This document shows, in pieces, positions 56,307-63,930 of a DNA stretch of 64,000 nt. The notes below the pieces were generated by a model that worked only from the letters and a program-made list of their open reading frames with translations, ran no database searches and was not told the origin of the DNA. The stretch covers positions 2,089,001-2,153,000 of the forward strand of contig NZ_CP006587.1 in the NCBI RefSeq assembly GCF_000737515.1, written 5' to 3'. The DNA is from Hymenobacter sp. APR13. Lineage in GTDB: Bacteria; Bacteroidota; Bacteroidia; Cytophagales; Hymenobacteraceae. The translations under genes were made by a program, and so were the position numbers. The first letter of the stretch is position 1; every line of letters starts with the position of its first letter.

Positions 56307-56409
56307 ATGCAGAGACGCGACACTTCGCGTCTCGTCGTTGAACAGTCCGGAACCGTACCATTCAAATAACATAAGCAACGACGAGACGCGAAGTGTCGCG
56401 CCTCTACAT
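56307..56409. repeat. Dispersed repeat family C, inverted pair
   Basis: Arms 56307-56340 (ATGCAGAGACGCGACACTTC then GCGTCTCGTCGTTG) and 56376-56409 are near-perfect reverse complements. Related to copies at 2332 and 60306. Confidence 0.85.
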
Positions 56410-56440
56410 CGGCCGGTAACCCATGTAGCCAACTTAGTTG

Positions 56441-56534
56441 TAGCGCGAACTTTGCAGTTCGCGCCCCCGAACGGTAACTGAATGGCCGACATCCAAACGG
56501 CGCGGGGACGCTACCTACGAAGTTCGCGCTACTA
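56441..56534. repeat. Dispersed repeat family D copy, degenerate
   Basis: TAGCGCGAACTTTGCAGTTC-GCGCC at the left. The right arm (CTACCTACGAAGTTCGCGCTACT) is degraded. It ends 5 bp from the rtcB stop codon. Confidence 0.75.
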
Positions 56535-56539
56535 TATGC

Positions 56540-57580
56540 TTACACTCCGGTGAATTTCACGGTTACGAGGGGCGTCGTTTCGTCACACCGGATGAGGTGG
56601 GGCTGGGTCGCTAGCAGCTCGGCGGAGTCTTTGTAGGCGAAGTCGAACTCCTGCAGTATGCTGCTGTCGAAGTCGCCCTGCCGGTTGAGCAACTCCGGGA
56701 AGCGCTGCCGGTAAGCATCCTTCTCCGCCTTTTTCAGAGAGTGCCAGAACTTGAGCGTATCGGTGCGACTCAACTGTCGGCCCGCACCGTGGGCGCAGCT
56801 CCAGAGAGCAACTTCGGCGGCGGAATGCCAGGGGTTAGCCCGCACGATGAGGGAGCCCCGGCTCATCGACAGCGGAATGACCACCTCTCCGTCGGCTAGC
56901 AGTTGGGTGCTGCCTTTGCGGTGAATTACACCTTGGGGCATGAATTCGAGCAGGTTGTGGCAGCTGTCGGCCACCACGGGCCGGCCGACGGCTACATACT
57001 GGTTGCGGCGCAGAAAGTCGTAGGTTTTGGCCAGAAACTCCCGCCGACGGTCGGCCGCGTATGTGAGCACCCGCTCATACTCCTGCCGGTACGCCGGGGT
57101 AGCTACGTCAAGCGGCAGCCACTCCTGGCCGGGGTTATGCAGCTGAAGCAGCCGGACGTTTTCCTGGTACATGTACACGCCCAGGTTGCGGCTCCCGGTG
57201 TGCACGATGATGTACAGGTAGTCGGCCGACTCTTCCAGCGACAGGAAGTGGTTGCCGCCGCCCAGGCCCTCGTCGGTCATGCGGTGCACCTCCCGTTCCA
57301 GGGCCCGGTAGTGCCGGGCTTTGTCGAATGGGCGCAACACCTCTGCCCGGGAAATGCGCAGGAAGGCCACCCCGCAGCCCATATCCTTGCCAGTGACCAG
57401 GGGGTAGAATACGTCGGTGGTCTGGAAGGCCACCCCCACCGGGATGGACCGCTCGGAGCAGTAATGGATATCGGGGAAGACGGCAATTCGGCCGATAGTG
57501 GGTTGGTGCTCGAAGGCGAGCAGGGACTGTAGCGCGTTCTGCTCCACGGCGCTACAATCCGTAAAATAGACTGTTTTCAC
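56540..57580 (-). CDS. rtcB: RtcB-family RNA ligase (short form)
   Basis: A 346-residue RNA ligase that joins 2',3'-cyclic-phosphate and 5'-OH ends. Active-site segments in order: GKDMGCGVAF (metal-binding Asp-Cys), GLGGGNHFLS, IVHTGSRNLGVYM, MPQGVIHRKGSTQ and WSCAHGAGRQLSR, whose His is the guanylylated residue. It is much shorter than canonical RtcB (~480 residues) and matches the compact RtcB2 group often paired with prfH; no prfH is next to it. The start codon is GTG at 57580. Family D repeats flank it on both sides, and it interrupts the Moco cluster. Confidence 0.92.
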   Translation of the reverse strand: MKTVYFTDCSAVEQNALQSLLAFEHQPTIGRIAVFPDIHYCSERSIPVGVAFQTTDVFYPLVTGKDMGCGVAFLRISRAEVLRPFDKARHYRALEREVHRMTDEGLGGGNHFLSLEESADYLYIIVHTGSRNLGVYMYQENVRLLQLHNPGQEWLPLDVATPAYRQEYERVLTYAADRRREFLAKTYDFLRRNQYVAVGRPVVADSCHNLLEFMPQGVIHRKGSTQLLADGEVVIPLSMSRGSLIVRANPWHSAAEVALWSCAHGAGRQLSRTDTLKFWHSLKKAEKDAYRQRFPELLNRQGDFDSSILQEFDFAYKDSAELLATQPHLIRCDETTPLVTVKFTGV

Positions 57581-57908
57581 GAGGTCTTTTTTACGAAATG
57601 AATATATGGGAGGGGGAGCGCGCCTCGGGGAGCAGCCGCAAAGGGGCGCGCAATCTTCAGGGTCTCAGCATAGACCGTTGCAAAGATGTCGAAAAAATCA
57701 ATCCAGCAGCTATGGCGGTTATTTCAATCGTCTTGCACCGACTGCCGGGCCAGCGCAGTAGCGCGAACTTTGTAGTTCGTGCCCCCGCACCGTTCGAAAA
57801 GACCATTCGAGGCGCGAACTACAAAGTTCGCGCTACTTTCCGGGCGGTACCTTCGTACAGAACTTACTCTCCACTTTCCTCACTCACAAGCTGACGCTTG
57901 TGCTCCAT
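57581..57908. other. 328-bp intergenic region between rtcB and moaC
   Basis: Divergent promoter region containing a complete family D palindrome (57757-57837). No gene is supported. Confidence 0.65.
57757..57837. repeat. Dispersed repeat family D, inverted pair
   Basis: Arms 57757-57783 (AGTAGCGCGAACTTTGTAGT then TCGTGCC) and 57811-57837 are inverted repeats with one mismatch. Same family as 7699-7783. Confidence 0.85.
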
Positions 57909-58397
57909 ATGTCCGACTCCGCTAAACTCACCCACCTCAACGACGCCGGCCAGCCCGCCATGGTGGACGTGGGCGCCAAACAACCGACCCGCCGCGTGGC
58001 GCAGGCCCGTAGTCGGGTGGTGCTCGGCCCCGAAATCATGGCTTTGGTGAAAGAAGGCGACCTGCCGACCCGCAAAGGCCCTGTGTTTCAGACGGCTATT
58101 CTGGCCGGCATCATGGGGGCCAAGCGTACCTCGGAGCTGATTCCGCTGTGCCACCCGCTGGGCCTGGATAACTGCCAGGTGACCATTGAGGTGGACGGCC
58201 CCGACGCCGTGCTGATCGAGTGCACGGCCACCGTCACGGGCAAAACCGGGGTGGAAATGGAGGCCCTGACCGGCGCCTCGGTGGCGGCCCTCACCATCTA
58301 CGACATGTGCAAGGCCCTCTCGCACGATATTCTCATTCAGGAAACCCGCCTCATCAGCAAAACCGGCGGCAAACAGGACTTCCACCATGCCGGATAA
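57909..58397 (+). CDS. moaC: Cyclic pyranopterin monophosphate synthase MoaC
   Basis: A 162-residue MoaC, which converts the MoaA product to cyclic pyranopterin monophosphate. Signatures: HLNDAGQPAMVDVGAKQPTR, GAKRTSELIPLCHPLGLDNC (active-site His/Cys region), TVTGKTGVEMEALTGASVAA and LTIYDMCKAL with Asp. The ATG at 57909 is preferred to GTG 9 bp upstream. Its end overlaps the mobA fusion gene by 11 bp, so the two are coupled. Confidence 0.97.
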   Translation: MSDSAKLTHLNDAGQPAMVDVGAKQPTRRVAQARSRVVLGPEIMALVKEGDLPTRKGPVFQTAILAGIMGAKRTSELIPLCHPLGLDNCQVTIEVDGPDAVLIECTATVTGKTGVEMEALTGASVAALTIYDMCKALSHDILIQETRLISKTGGKQDFHHAG

Positions 58398-59574
58398 CGC
58401 CCCCACCGACAAACCCCGCAGCAAGCACGCCCAGCTGGCTCGCCCCCACGGCGGCGAGTTCGGCCGCCACGAGCTGGCCATTCTGGGTGCCCCCTGTGGC
58501 CGCATCAAGGAGCTGGCCGCCCGGCTGCTGCCGCTGCTGTCTGATACCCTGCGCGTGGCCTACGTGGACGCCGACCACGCCGCCGCCGATGCCGTGCGCA
58601 ACGGCACCACTCCCGAAACCGGCATGCTAGCCGCCGGGGCCAGCGCCGAGCTGACCGACAACATCCGCTTCGCCCGCCTCGATGTGAAGCGGCCCCTCGA
58701 CCGGTTCAGTCAGCCCGAGCTGCTGCATCACCAAAGCCTGGTGCTGATAAACGGCAACCACTTCCGCGCTGCCCAGCAGCTGGTGATTCTGGACCCCGCC
58801 AAGCCCGTGGACAAGAAGCTGGACCGCCTCACCAACGTGCGGGCCCTGCTGCTGCCCGAAGGCGTCACGGAAGTACCCGCTTACCTGCAGGCGCATTTGG
58901 GAGAAGCCAGCGTGCCGGTGCTGCCGCTGCACGATACCGCCGCCATTGCCCAACTGATTCTGGACGAATGGCGCGCCGCCGCGCCGCCGCTGCGGGGCCT
59001 GGTGCTGGCCGGCGGCCGCAGCCAGCGCATGGGGCAGGATAAAGGCAAGCTGGCCTACCACGGCCAGGAGCAGCGCGCCTACGCGGCCGAGCTGCTGGCC
59101 CCCTTCTGCCAGGACGTGCACGTTTCCTGCCGCCCCGACCAGATAGTGGAGCTGGAATACGCTGGCCTGCGCCCCCTGCCCGACACCTTCGCCGACCTGG
59201 GCCCGCTCAGTGGCCTCCTCTCGGCTCTGCGCCTCGACCCCAACGCGGCCTGGCTGGTAGTGGCCTGCGACCTACCGTTTCTCTCCGAAGCCACCCTGGC
59301 CCACCTGGTGCAGCACCGCCAGCCGGCTCGCCTGGCCACCGCCTTCCAGAGCCCCGAAAACGAGTGGCCTGAGCCGCTCATCACCATTTGGGAGCCGGCC
59401 AGCTACCCGCAGCTGCTGCGCTTCCTGAGCCTGGGTTACAGCTGCCCCCGCAAAACCCTCATCAACTCCGACGTGGCCGTGCTGCCCGCCCCCGCCCCGC
59501 AGGAGCTACGCAACGTGAACACGCCCGAGGAAGCGGCAAATTATGGCCTCACCCCCCGGCCCCCTCTCCAGTAG
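58387..59574 (+). CDS. mobA: MobB-like/MobA fusion (molybdenum cofactor guanylyltransferase)
   Basis: A 395-residue two-domain protein. Residues ~25-190 resemble MobB (AILGAPCGRIKELAARLLPL, VAYVDADHAAADAV, LINGNHF), but the P-loop is degenerate: GAPCGRIK lacks the GKT/S lysine-threonine. Residues ~203-390 are MobA: VLAGGRSQRMGQDKGKLAYH (nucleotide-binding motif from about residue 205), DLGPLSGLLSALR, WLVVACDLPFL with Asp, and NVNTPEEA. MobA attaches GMP to molybdopterin. The last residues (YGLTPRPPLQ) are encoded by the family E repeat. It overlaps moaC by 11 bp. Confidence 0.9.
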   Translation: MPDNAPTDKPRSKHAQLARPHGGEFGRHELAILGAPCGRIKELAARLLPLLSDTLRVAYVDADHAAADAVRNGTTPETGMLAAGASAELTDNIRFARLDVKRPLDRFSQPELLHHQSLVLINGNHFRAAQQLVILDPAKPVDKKLDRLTNVRALLLPEGVTEVPAYLQAHLGEASVPVLPLHDTAAIAQLILDEWRAAAPPLRGLVLAGGRSQRMGQDKGKLAYHGQEQRAYAAELLAPFCQDVHVSCRPDQIVELEYAGLRPLPDTFADLGPLSGLLSALRLDPNAAWLVVACDLPFLSEATLAHLVQHRQPARLATAFQSPENEWPEPLITIWEPASYPQLLRFLSLGYSCPRKTLINSDVAVLPAPAPQELRNVNTPEEAANYGLTPRPPLQ

Positions 59575-59782
59575 AGAGGGGGAGTCTGACGATTCCAACG
59601 CCGCCACGTCGGCTAGCGCCTTCGCAACGGCTTACTGATCTTAATAGGAAATAAAAATGCGCCACTAACATAGGTAGCGGCGCTTTTTTTGGCGGTAGCA
59701 GTGCTTAAGGCAACAGCCGAAAGCGCTGCGCAGAATCGTCAGGCTCCTCCTCTCTACAGGAGAGGGGGCCGGGGGGTGAGGC
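59546..59782. repeat. Family E inverted-repeat element without gene (MITE-like)
   Basis: Left arm about 59546-59594 and right arm 59733-59782 are inverted repeats like those of the DUF559 cassette (GCCTCACCCCCCGGCCCCCT). The interior is only about 140 bp, with a terminator hairpin. It lies precisely between the mobA 3' end and the moaE stop codon. It looks like a non-autonomous relative of the cassette at 46799. Confidence 0.7.
59659..59690 (+). terminator. Rho-independent terminator
   Basis: Stem GCGCC/GGCGC (59659-59663 with 59679-59683) plus extra pairing, followed by seven T residues. It ends the moaC-mobA transcript. Confidence 0.7.
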
Positions 59783-60201
59783 TACGGGTGCGCGGCTACC
59801 CACACGTCGCCGTCCTCGTAGAACTCCTTTTTCCAGATGGTGACCACCTGTTTCAGGGTGTCGATGATGTACTGGCAGGCGGTGAAGCTCTCGGCGCGGT
59901 GGGGGGTGGATACGGCTACCACCACGGCCACGTCGCCGATGTAGAGGGTGCCTTTGCGGTGCACCACGGTTATTTTCTCCACCATCGGCCACTGCTCGGC
60001 GGCCTGCTCGGCTACTTTACGGAGCTGGTGAAGGGCCATGCTGTCGTAGGCTTCGTATTCGAGGCGCACCACGGGCCGGCCGGTGCTCTTGTTGCGCACC
60101 GTGCCGATAAACGTGTTGATGGCGCCCGCCCCATCGGCTTCCACGCTGCGCAGGGCGGCCGAAACGTCGATGGGCTGGTCGGTGAGGTCGATGTGAATCA
60201 A
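59782..60201 (-). CDS. moaE: Molybdopterin synthase catalytic subunit MoaE
   Basis: A 139-residue MoaE. INTFIGTVRNKSTGRPVVRL, YEAYDSMALHQLRKVAEQAA, ITVVHRKGTLYIGD, VVAVSTPHRAESF and LKQVVTIWKKEFYEDGDVW are the family signatures, with the catalytic Lys in IWKKE. With MoaD it adds sulfur to make molybdopterin. The start is TTG at 60201 (no ATG gives the conserved N-terminus). Its TAG stop lies at the edge of the family E element. moaD is 220 bp upstream on the same strand, separated by a family C repeat. Confidence 0.95.
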   Translation of the reverse strand: MIHIDLTDQPIDVSAALRSVEADGAGAINTFIGTVRNKSTGRPVVRLEYEAYDSMALHQLRKVAEQAAEQWPMVEKITVVHRKGTLYIGDVAVVVAVSTPHRAESFTACQYIIDTLKQVVTIWKKEFYEDGDVWVAAHP

Positions 60202-60248
60202 GGGAAGGCGATGGGGTGATGAGGAAAATGGGGATTAGGTAAACAGCA

Positions 60249-60285
60249 CGTCATGCAGAGCGCAGCGAAGCATCTCGCGTGCTGA
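60249..60285. repeat. Dispersed repeat family A copy
   Basis: CACGTCATGCAGAGCGCAG then GCATCTCGCGTGCTGAT, a shortened and diverged arm. Confidence 0.75.
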
Positions 60286-60305
60286 TATCTGGGACACTCT
60301 GAATA

Positions 60306-60425
60306 GTGTAGAGACGCAACATTTTGCGTCTCGTCGTTGAACGGTTGAGGCCCTGCCAGACTTAGCCAAGCATTGCCGTTTAAACAACATCAGCAACGTA
60401 GAGACGCAAAATATTGCGTCTCTAC
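60306..60425. repeat. Dispersed repeat family C, inverted pair overlapping the moaD stop
   Basis: Left GTGTAGAGACGCAACATTTT at 60306 onward; right GTAGAGACGC-AAAATATT-GCGTCTCTAC at 60398-60425, itself a palindrome. On the minus strand its outermost bases give the TAG stop directly after the Gly-Gly end of MoaD. Confidence 0.85.
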
Positions 60426-60664
60426 CCGCCGCTTACCGGCGGAATCAGGGCTATTTCGTCGCGTTCCTGCAGCAGCGTATCGGCGGCGGCGTACTCGTTG
60501 TTGACGGCTACGGCCAGGCTAGTGAGGCGGGCCAGTTCAGGGTAGCGGGCGTGCAGGTCCGTCAGCAGGCCCTGAGCCGACTGGCCTTCCGGCGCGGAAA
60601 CTTCCAGTACCGGCTGCCCCACTATTTCGCGGGCAATGCCGAACAAAGCGATTTTCAGATTCAT
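60422..60664 (-). CDS. moaD: Molybdopterin synthase sulfur-carrier subunit MoaD
   Basis: An 80-residue ubiquitin-like protein. NLKIALFGIAREIVGQPVLE at the N-terminus, VAVNNEYAAADTLLQERDEI in the middle and the essential C-terminal Gly-Gly (PPVSGG), which carries the thiocarboxylate for MoaE. The TAG after Gly-Gly comes from a family C repeat, which leaves the functional C-terminus intact. It is divergent from moaA. Confidence 0.95.
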   Translation of the reverse strand: MNLKIALFGIAREIVGQPVLEVSAPEGQSAQGLLTDLHARYPELARLTSLAVAVNNEYAAADTLLQERDEIALIPPVSGG

Positions 60665-60842
60665 CGGTTATTACGTAATACTGCGTGAGCCCCGGAGCCG
60701 GGGCGGGCGGTAAGTTCGCCGCAAACCGGCGAAACCTGGGCAGCCCTGAAGGCCGCCGATGCTTTTTCCCGAACGGAAAAGGCAGATTTACGTTGTTTGT
60801 TTTGCGGTGCCGGTGCGCCGTGTTGCTTTTTCCCTGCCGAGT
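60665..60842. other. 178-bp divergent moaD/moaA leader with stem-loops
   Basis: Read on the plus strand: hairpin GCCCCG-gagc-CGGGGC (about 60689-60704), then an outer stem GGCGG/CCGCC (60706-60710 with 60753-60757) enclosing TTCGCCG-caaac-CGGCGAA (60715-60733) and GGGCAGCCC. It could be a structured leader of moaA. It does not clearly match the Moco riboswitch as I remember it. Confidence 0.4.
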
Positions 60843-61859
60843 ATGTCTGCTGCCGTACCCTCCGTTCTGTTTGATAATCATGGCCGCCCGCTGGAATACC
60901 TGCGGCTGGCCGTCACGGACCGGTGCAACCTGCGCTGCTTCTACTGCATGCCCGAGGAAGGCATCAAGTACCTGCCCAAGCAGGAGCTGCTGAGCTACGA
61001 GGAAATGGAGCGGCTGGTCGCCATCATGGCCGGCCTGGGTGTGCGCAAAGTACGTCTGACGGGCGGGGAGCCGTTCGTGCGCCGCGGCTTGGTGCCGTTC
61101 ATGGACCGCCTCAGCCAGATTCCCGGCATTGAGGAGTTGACCATGACCACCAACGGCGTGCTCACCGCCCCCCACGTGCCCGAATTGGCCCGCATGGGTC
61201 TGAAAGCCGTGAACCTGAGCCTCGACACCCTCGACCGGGCCCGGTTCGCAAGCATCACCCGCCGCGACGAGCTGCCCCGCGTGCTCGACACGCTGTACGC
61301 CCTACTGGCGGCCGGCATCCGGGTGAAAATCAACGCCGTGGTGATGGACGGGCAGAACACCCAGGACCTGCTGCCGCTGGCCGAACTGACCCGCGACCTG
61401 CCCGTAGACGTGCGCTTCATCGAGGAAATGCCCTTCAACGGCCACAGCCACGCGGCCACGCCCGCCACGCTGCCCTGGAACCACAACCGCATCCGCGAGC
61501 ACCTGGCCCTGAACCTGGGCGAGTTGACACCCGTGGCGGCCCGCTCCGGCGATACGGCCTCGCACTACACTGTAGCCGGCCACCAGGGCCGCCTGGGCAT
61601 CATTGCGGCTTACTCGCGCACCTTCTGCGGCACCTGCAACCGCATCCGCCTCACGGCCGAGGGCGGCCTCAAAACCTGCCTCTACGACCAGGGCGTGCTT
61701 GATATCCGGGCGTTGCTGCGCGGCGGCTCCTCGGATGAGCAGATTGCCGACGCCCTCAAATCTGCCTTCCGCAACCGCGCCGCCAACGGCTTCGAGGCCG
61801 AGCGCCAGCGCCCCCTGCACCAGCTTAGCTTTGAGTCGATGAGCACGATTGGGGGGTGA
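60843..61859 (+). CDS. moaA: GTP 3',8-cyclase MoaA
   Basis: A 338-residue radical SAM enzyme that starts Moco synthesis from GTP. N-terminal iron-sulfur motif VTDRCNLRCFYCMPEEGI (CxxxCxxC). LTGGEPFVRRGLVPF, TTNGVL and LKAVNLSLDTLDRARF follow. The C-terminal second cluster is FCGTCNRIRLTAEGGLKTCL. It ends STIGG, with the C-terminal Gly-Gly typical of MoaA. I use ATG 60843; another ATG 84 bp upstream would add an unlike N-terminus. It is the last Moco gene in the cluster. Confidence 0.97.
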   Translation: MSAAVPSVLFDNHGRPLEYLRLAVTDRCNLRCFYCMPEEGIKYLPKQELLSYEEMERLVAIMAGLGVRKVRLTGGEPFVRRGLVPFMDRLSQIPGIEELTMTTNGVLTAPHVPELARMGLKAVNLSLDTLDRARFASITRRDELPRVLDTLYALLAAGIRVKINAVVMDGQNTQDLLPLAELTRDLPVDVRFIEEMPFNGHSHAATPATLPWNHNRIREHLALNLGELTPVAARSGDTASHYTVAGHQGRLGIIAAYSRTFCGTCNRIRLTAEGGLKTCLYDQGVLDIRALLRGGSSDEQIADALKSAFRNRAANGFEAERQRPLHQLSFESMSTIGG

Positions 61860-61926
61860 GCGGAGTTGCTGACGCATAACTTGCGGCCCCACTGCTGCAC
61901 GTTTCAGTGGCAGCATCTCCCGCACC

Positions 61927-62205
61927 ATGACTGTACTCCTGATCTGCCTGCTGTTCTTCAATCTGCTGTGCTTCCTGCTTTTCGCCCTCGACAAACGGAA
62001 AGCCCAGCGCGGCCAGCGGCGCATCCCGGAAAAAACGCTACACTTCGCCACGCTGCCGGCCGCGGCACCTGGCGCGTGGGCAGCCATCCTGCTGCTGCAC
62101 CACAAAAACCGCAAAGCCGCCTTCTGGAGCATCACGCTGCTGCTAACGCTGCTGCAGGGAGCGACGCTCTATTTTGCGTGGCCCTATTTGCAGGAGTTGG
62201 TTTGA
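61927..62205 (+). CDS. DUF1294-family membrane protein
   Basis: A 92-residue small membrane protein with two to three helices (TVLLICLLFFNLLCFLLFAL, ITLLLTLLQGATLYFAWPYL). The family signature is DKRKAQRGQRRIPEKTLHFA followed by HHKNRKAAFW, which matches DUF1294. The function is unknown; homologues are widespread and sometimes fused to cold-shock domains. It lies 67 bp after moaA. Confidence 0.88.
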   Translation: MTVLLICLLFFNLLCFLLFALDKRKAQRGQRRIPEKTLHFATLPAAAPGAWAAILLLHHKNRKAAFWSITLLLTLLQGATLYFAWPYLQELV

Positions 62206-62302
62206 CGAGAATAAGGGGCGGCGTGGATACACCAAGCGAATGCGCTTCGCGCAGACTACTCGCAGGGTATATTTCATTTATTGCTCGTATCCTTAATTCA
62301 CG

Positions 62303-63106
62303 ATGAAGATATTACTCTGGATACTGGGCCTGGGAGCGGCGCTGTACGTGGCGGTGTGCGTGCTGCTGTATTTTCAGCAGGAGCGGCTGCTGTTCTTTCC
62401 GGCCAAGCTGCCCGCCGATTACCGTTTCCGGTTCAGCGACCGGTTTGAGGAACGGTGGATTCCGACGGCCGACGGCACCCGCCTGCACGGCCTGCTGTTC
62501 CCGGCCGATTCAGCTTCCAAAGGCCTCATTTTCTACCTGCACGGCAACGGTGGGGCGCTGGATAGCTGGGGCGAGGTGGCGGCCACCTATACCCGGCTGG
62601 GCTACAGCGTGTTCCTGCTCGACTACCGGGGCTACGGTAAAAGCGGGGGCCGCATCAGCAGCCAGACGCAGCTGCTCGCCGATGTGGATACAGCGTATCA
62701 GCAGATAACTACTGAATTTCCGGAAGGCCGCACGGTACTGCTGGGCTACTCGCTGGGCACGGGGCCGGCGGCGTGGCTGGCCGCCCGGCACCACCCGCGC
62801 CTGCTGGTGCTGCAGGCCCCCTACGCCAGCATGCGGGCCATGGCGCGCCAGCATTACCCGTGGGTGCCGCCTTTCATTGTGCGCTATCCGCTGGCTACCG
62901 ATGAGGTGCTGCCCCGCGTCACGGCGCCCATCGTCATCTTTCACGGCGACCGGGATGAGGTCATCAGCCCGGTATCCACGGCCCGGCTCCGGCAGCAGCT
63001 CAAGCCCCAGGACCAGTTCATCACCCTGCCCGGCGCGGGCCACAACGGTCTGACGGACAATCCGGAGTATCAGCGGGCCATCCGGCGGGTGCTGGCCGGA
63101 CTATAA
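62303..63106 (+). CDS. Alpha/beta hydrolase, BEM46/YfhR-like, membrane-anchored
   Basis: A 267-residue hydrolase with an uncleaved N-terminal helix (ILLWILGLGAALYVAVCVLL). Oxyanion segment LIFYLHGNGGALDSWG, DYRGYGKSGG, nucleophile elbow LLGYSLGTGPA, acidic residue in IVIFHGDRDEVI and catalytic His in LPGAGHNGL. This is the arrangement of the BEM46-like/peptidase-S9-like group. Substrate unknown. It probably faces the periplasm. Confidence 0.92.
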   Translation: MKILLWILGLGAALYVAVCVLLYFQQERLLFFPAKLPADYRFRFSDRFEERWIPTADGTRLHGLLFPADSASKGLIFYLHGNGGALDSWGEVAATYTRLGYSVFLLDYRGYGKSGGRISSQTQLLADVDTAYQQITTEFPEGRTVLLGYSLGTGPAAWLAARHHPRLLVLQAPYASMRAMARQHYPWVPPFIVRYPLATDEVLPRVTAPIVIFHGDRDEVISPVSTARLRQQLKPQDQFITLPGAGHNGLTDNPEYQRAIRRVLAGL

Positions 63107-63123
63107 CAGAACGGAGACCGATA

Positions 63124-63930
63124 CTACTCTTCCGCTGCTGGGTTTGGCGTATTGCCACGCCCGATTTTTGTGTGAAAGTCAACGGCAGTGCGCCGGCCGT
63201 TGACCAGAGCCGGGCCCCAGGGCGGCGTGTCTCGGAGAGCCGCTTCCAGCAGCTGGCGAGCAGCAGCATCCAGCGTGAGTGGACCGTCCACTGATTTCAG
63301 GGTCGCAAATCCCATTTCATCAATGTGGATTGTTAATTCCAAGACGCCGCCCTGCTTTAACTGCTGCCGAACCGAAGCAGCCCTCAGCACGGGGTATAGG
63401 TAGCTGGGGAAATAAAACGCGTCATACGTCATGAACTGCGGCCCTTGGGTGGCGGGGGCATCGTGGCCAAACCGGGGCGTGAACGTGGCGGGCATCTTCT
63501 CTGCCACCTCTTGCGCCGCACTCACGTAGGCCTTCTGCGTCTCCTTCAGCGCGCGGGGTCTTTCACGGATTACATACCAGGGCTTATTCAGGGTATCACG
63601 GACGGCAAAGATCAATCCGCCTTCGGAGGCCGCTGTCTGGTCGCACAACACATCCGCGTACAGAAACCGTACGTCCGGAAATTGTGTCAATAGCTGCCGT
63701 AGCGTATCCGGCTGCGTAACAACGCGGTAGCCGTTGGCTTGCAACTTCTCCTGCAGAGGAGCTAAAATGGACTTGAACTCCTTAACGGAGTTGAATACCA
63801 GTGGCCCGGCAGGCTTAGCAACATGCAGGTAAATCAGCGGCTTTTGCGCCTGCGCTGCCGGTGCTGCCAGCAGAAACGCCCAAACGCACGTGCACAATCT
63901 GCATACAGATAGTAGTAGTTTCCGCAACAT
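63124..63930 (-). CDS. Periplasmic TonB-domain-like protein, diverged
   Basis: A 268-residue protein with a signal peptide (VWAFLLAAPAAQA, cleavage near AQAQK). Residues ~30-180 form a mixed domain (IYLHVAKPAGPLVFNSVKEF, VRFLYADVLCDQTAASE). The C-terminal ~90 residues (LYPVLRAASVRQQLKQGGVL, ELTIHIDEMGFATLKSVDGP, AARQLLEAALRDTPPWGPAL) resemble a TonB C-terminal domain, with the IDxxGxxxxxxV and WxPA-like signatures slightly altered. There is no Pro-rich spanning region. It might be a sensor or adaptor. It is convergent with the hydrolase, 17 bp away. Confidence 0.75.
   Translation of the reverse strand: MLRKLLLSVCRLCTCVWAFLLAAPAAQAQKPLIYLHVAKPAGPLVFNSVKEFKSILAPLQEKLQANGYRVVTQPDTLRQLLTQFPDVRFLYADVLCDQTAASEGGLIFAVRDTLNKPWYVIRERPRALKETQKAYVSAAQEVAEKMPATFTPRFGHDAPATQGPQFMTYDAFYFPSYLYPVLRAASVRQQLKQGGVLELTIHIDEMGFATLKSVDGPLTLDAAARQLLEAALRDTPPWGPALVNGRRTAVDFHTKIGRGNTPNPAAEE

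Noticed and set aside
60665..60842. Moco riboswitch assignment
   Set aside because: The stems do not clearly reproduce the known motif, so only a possible structured leader is reported.
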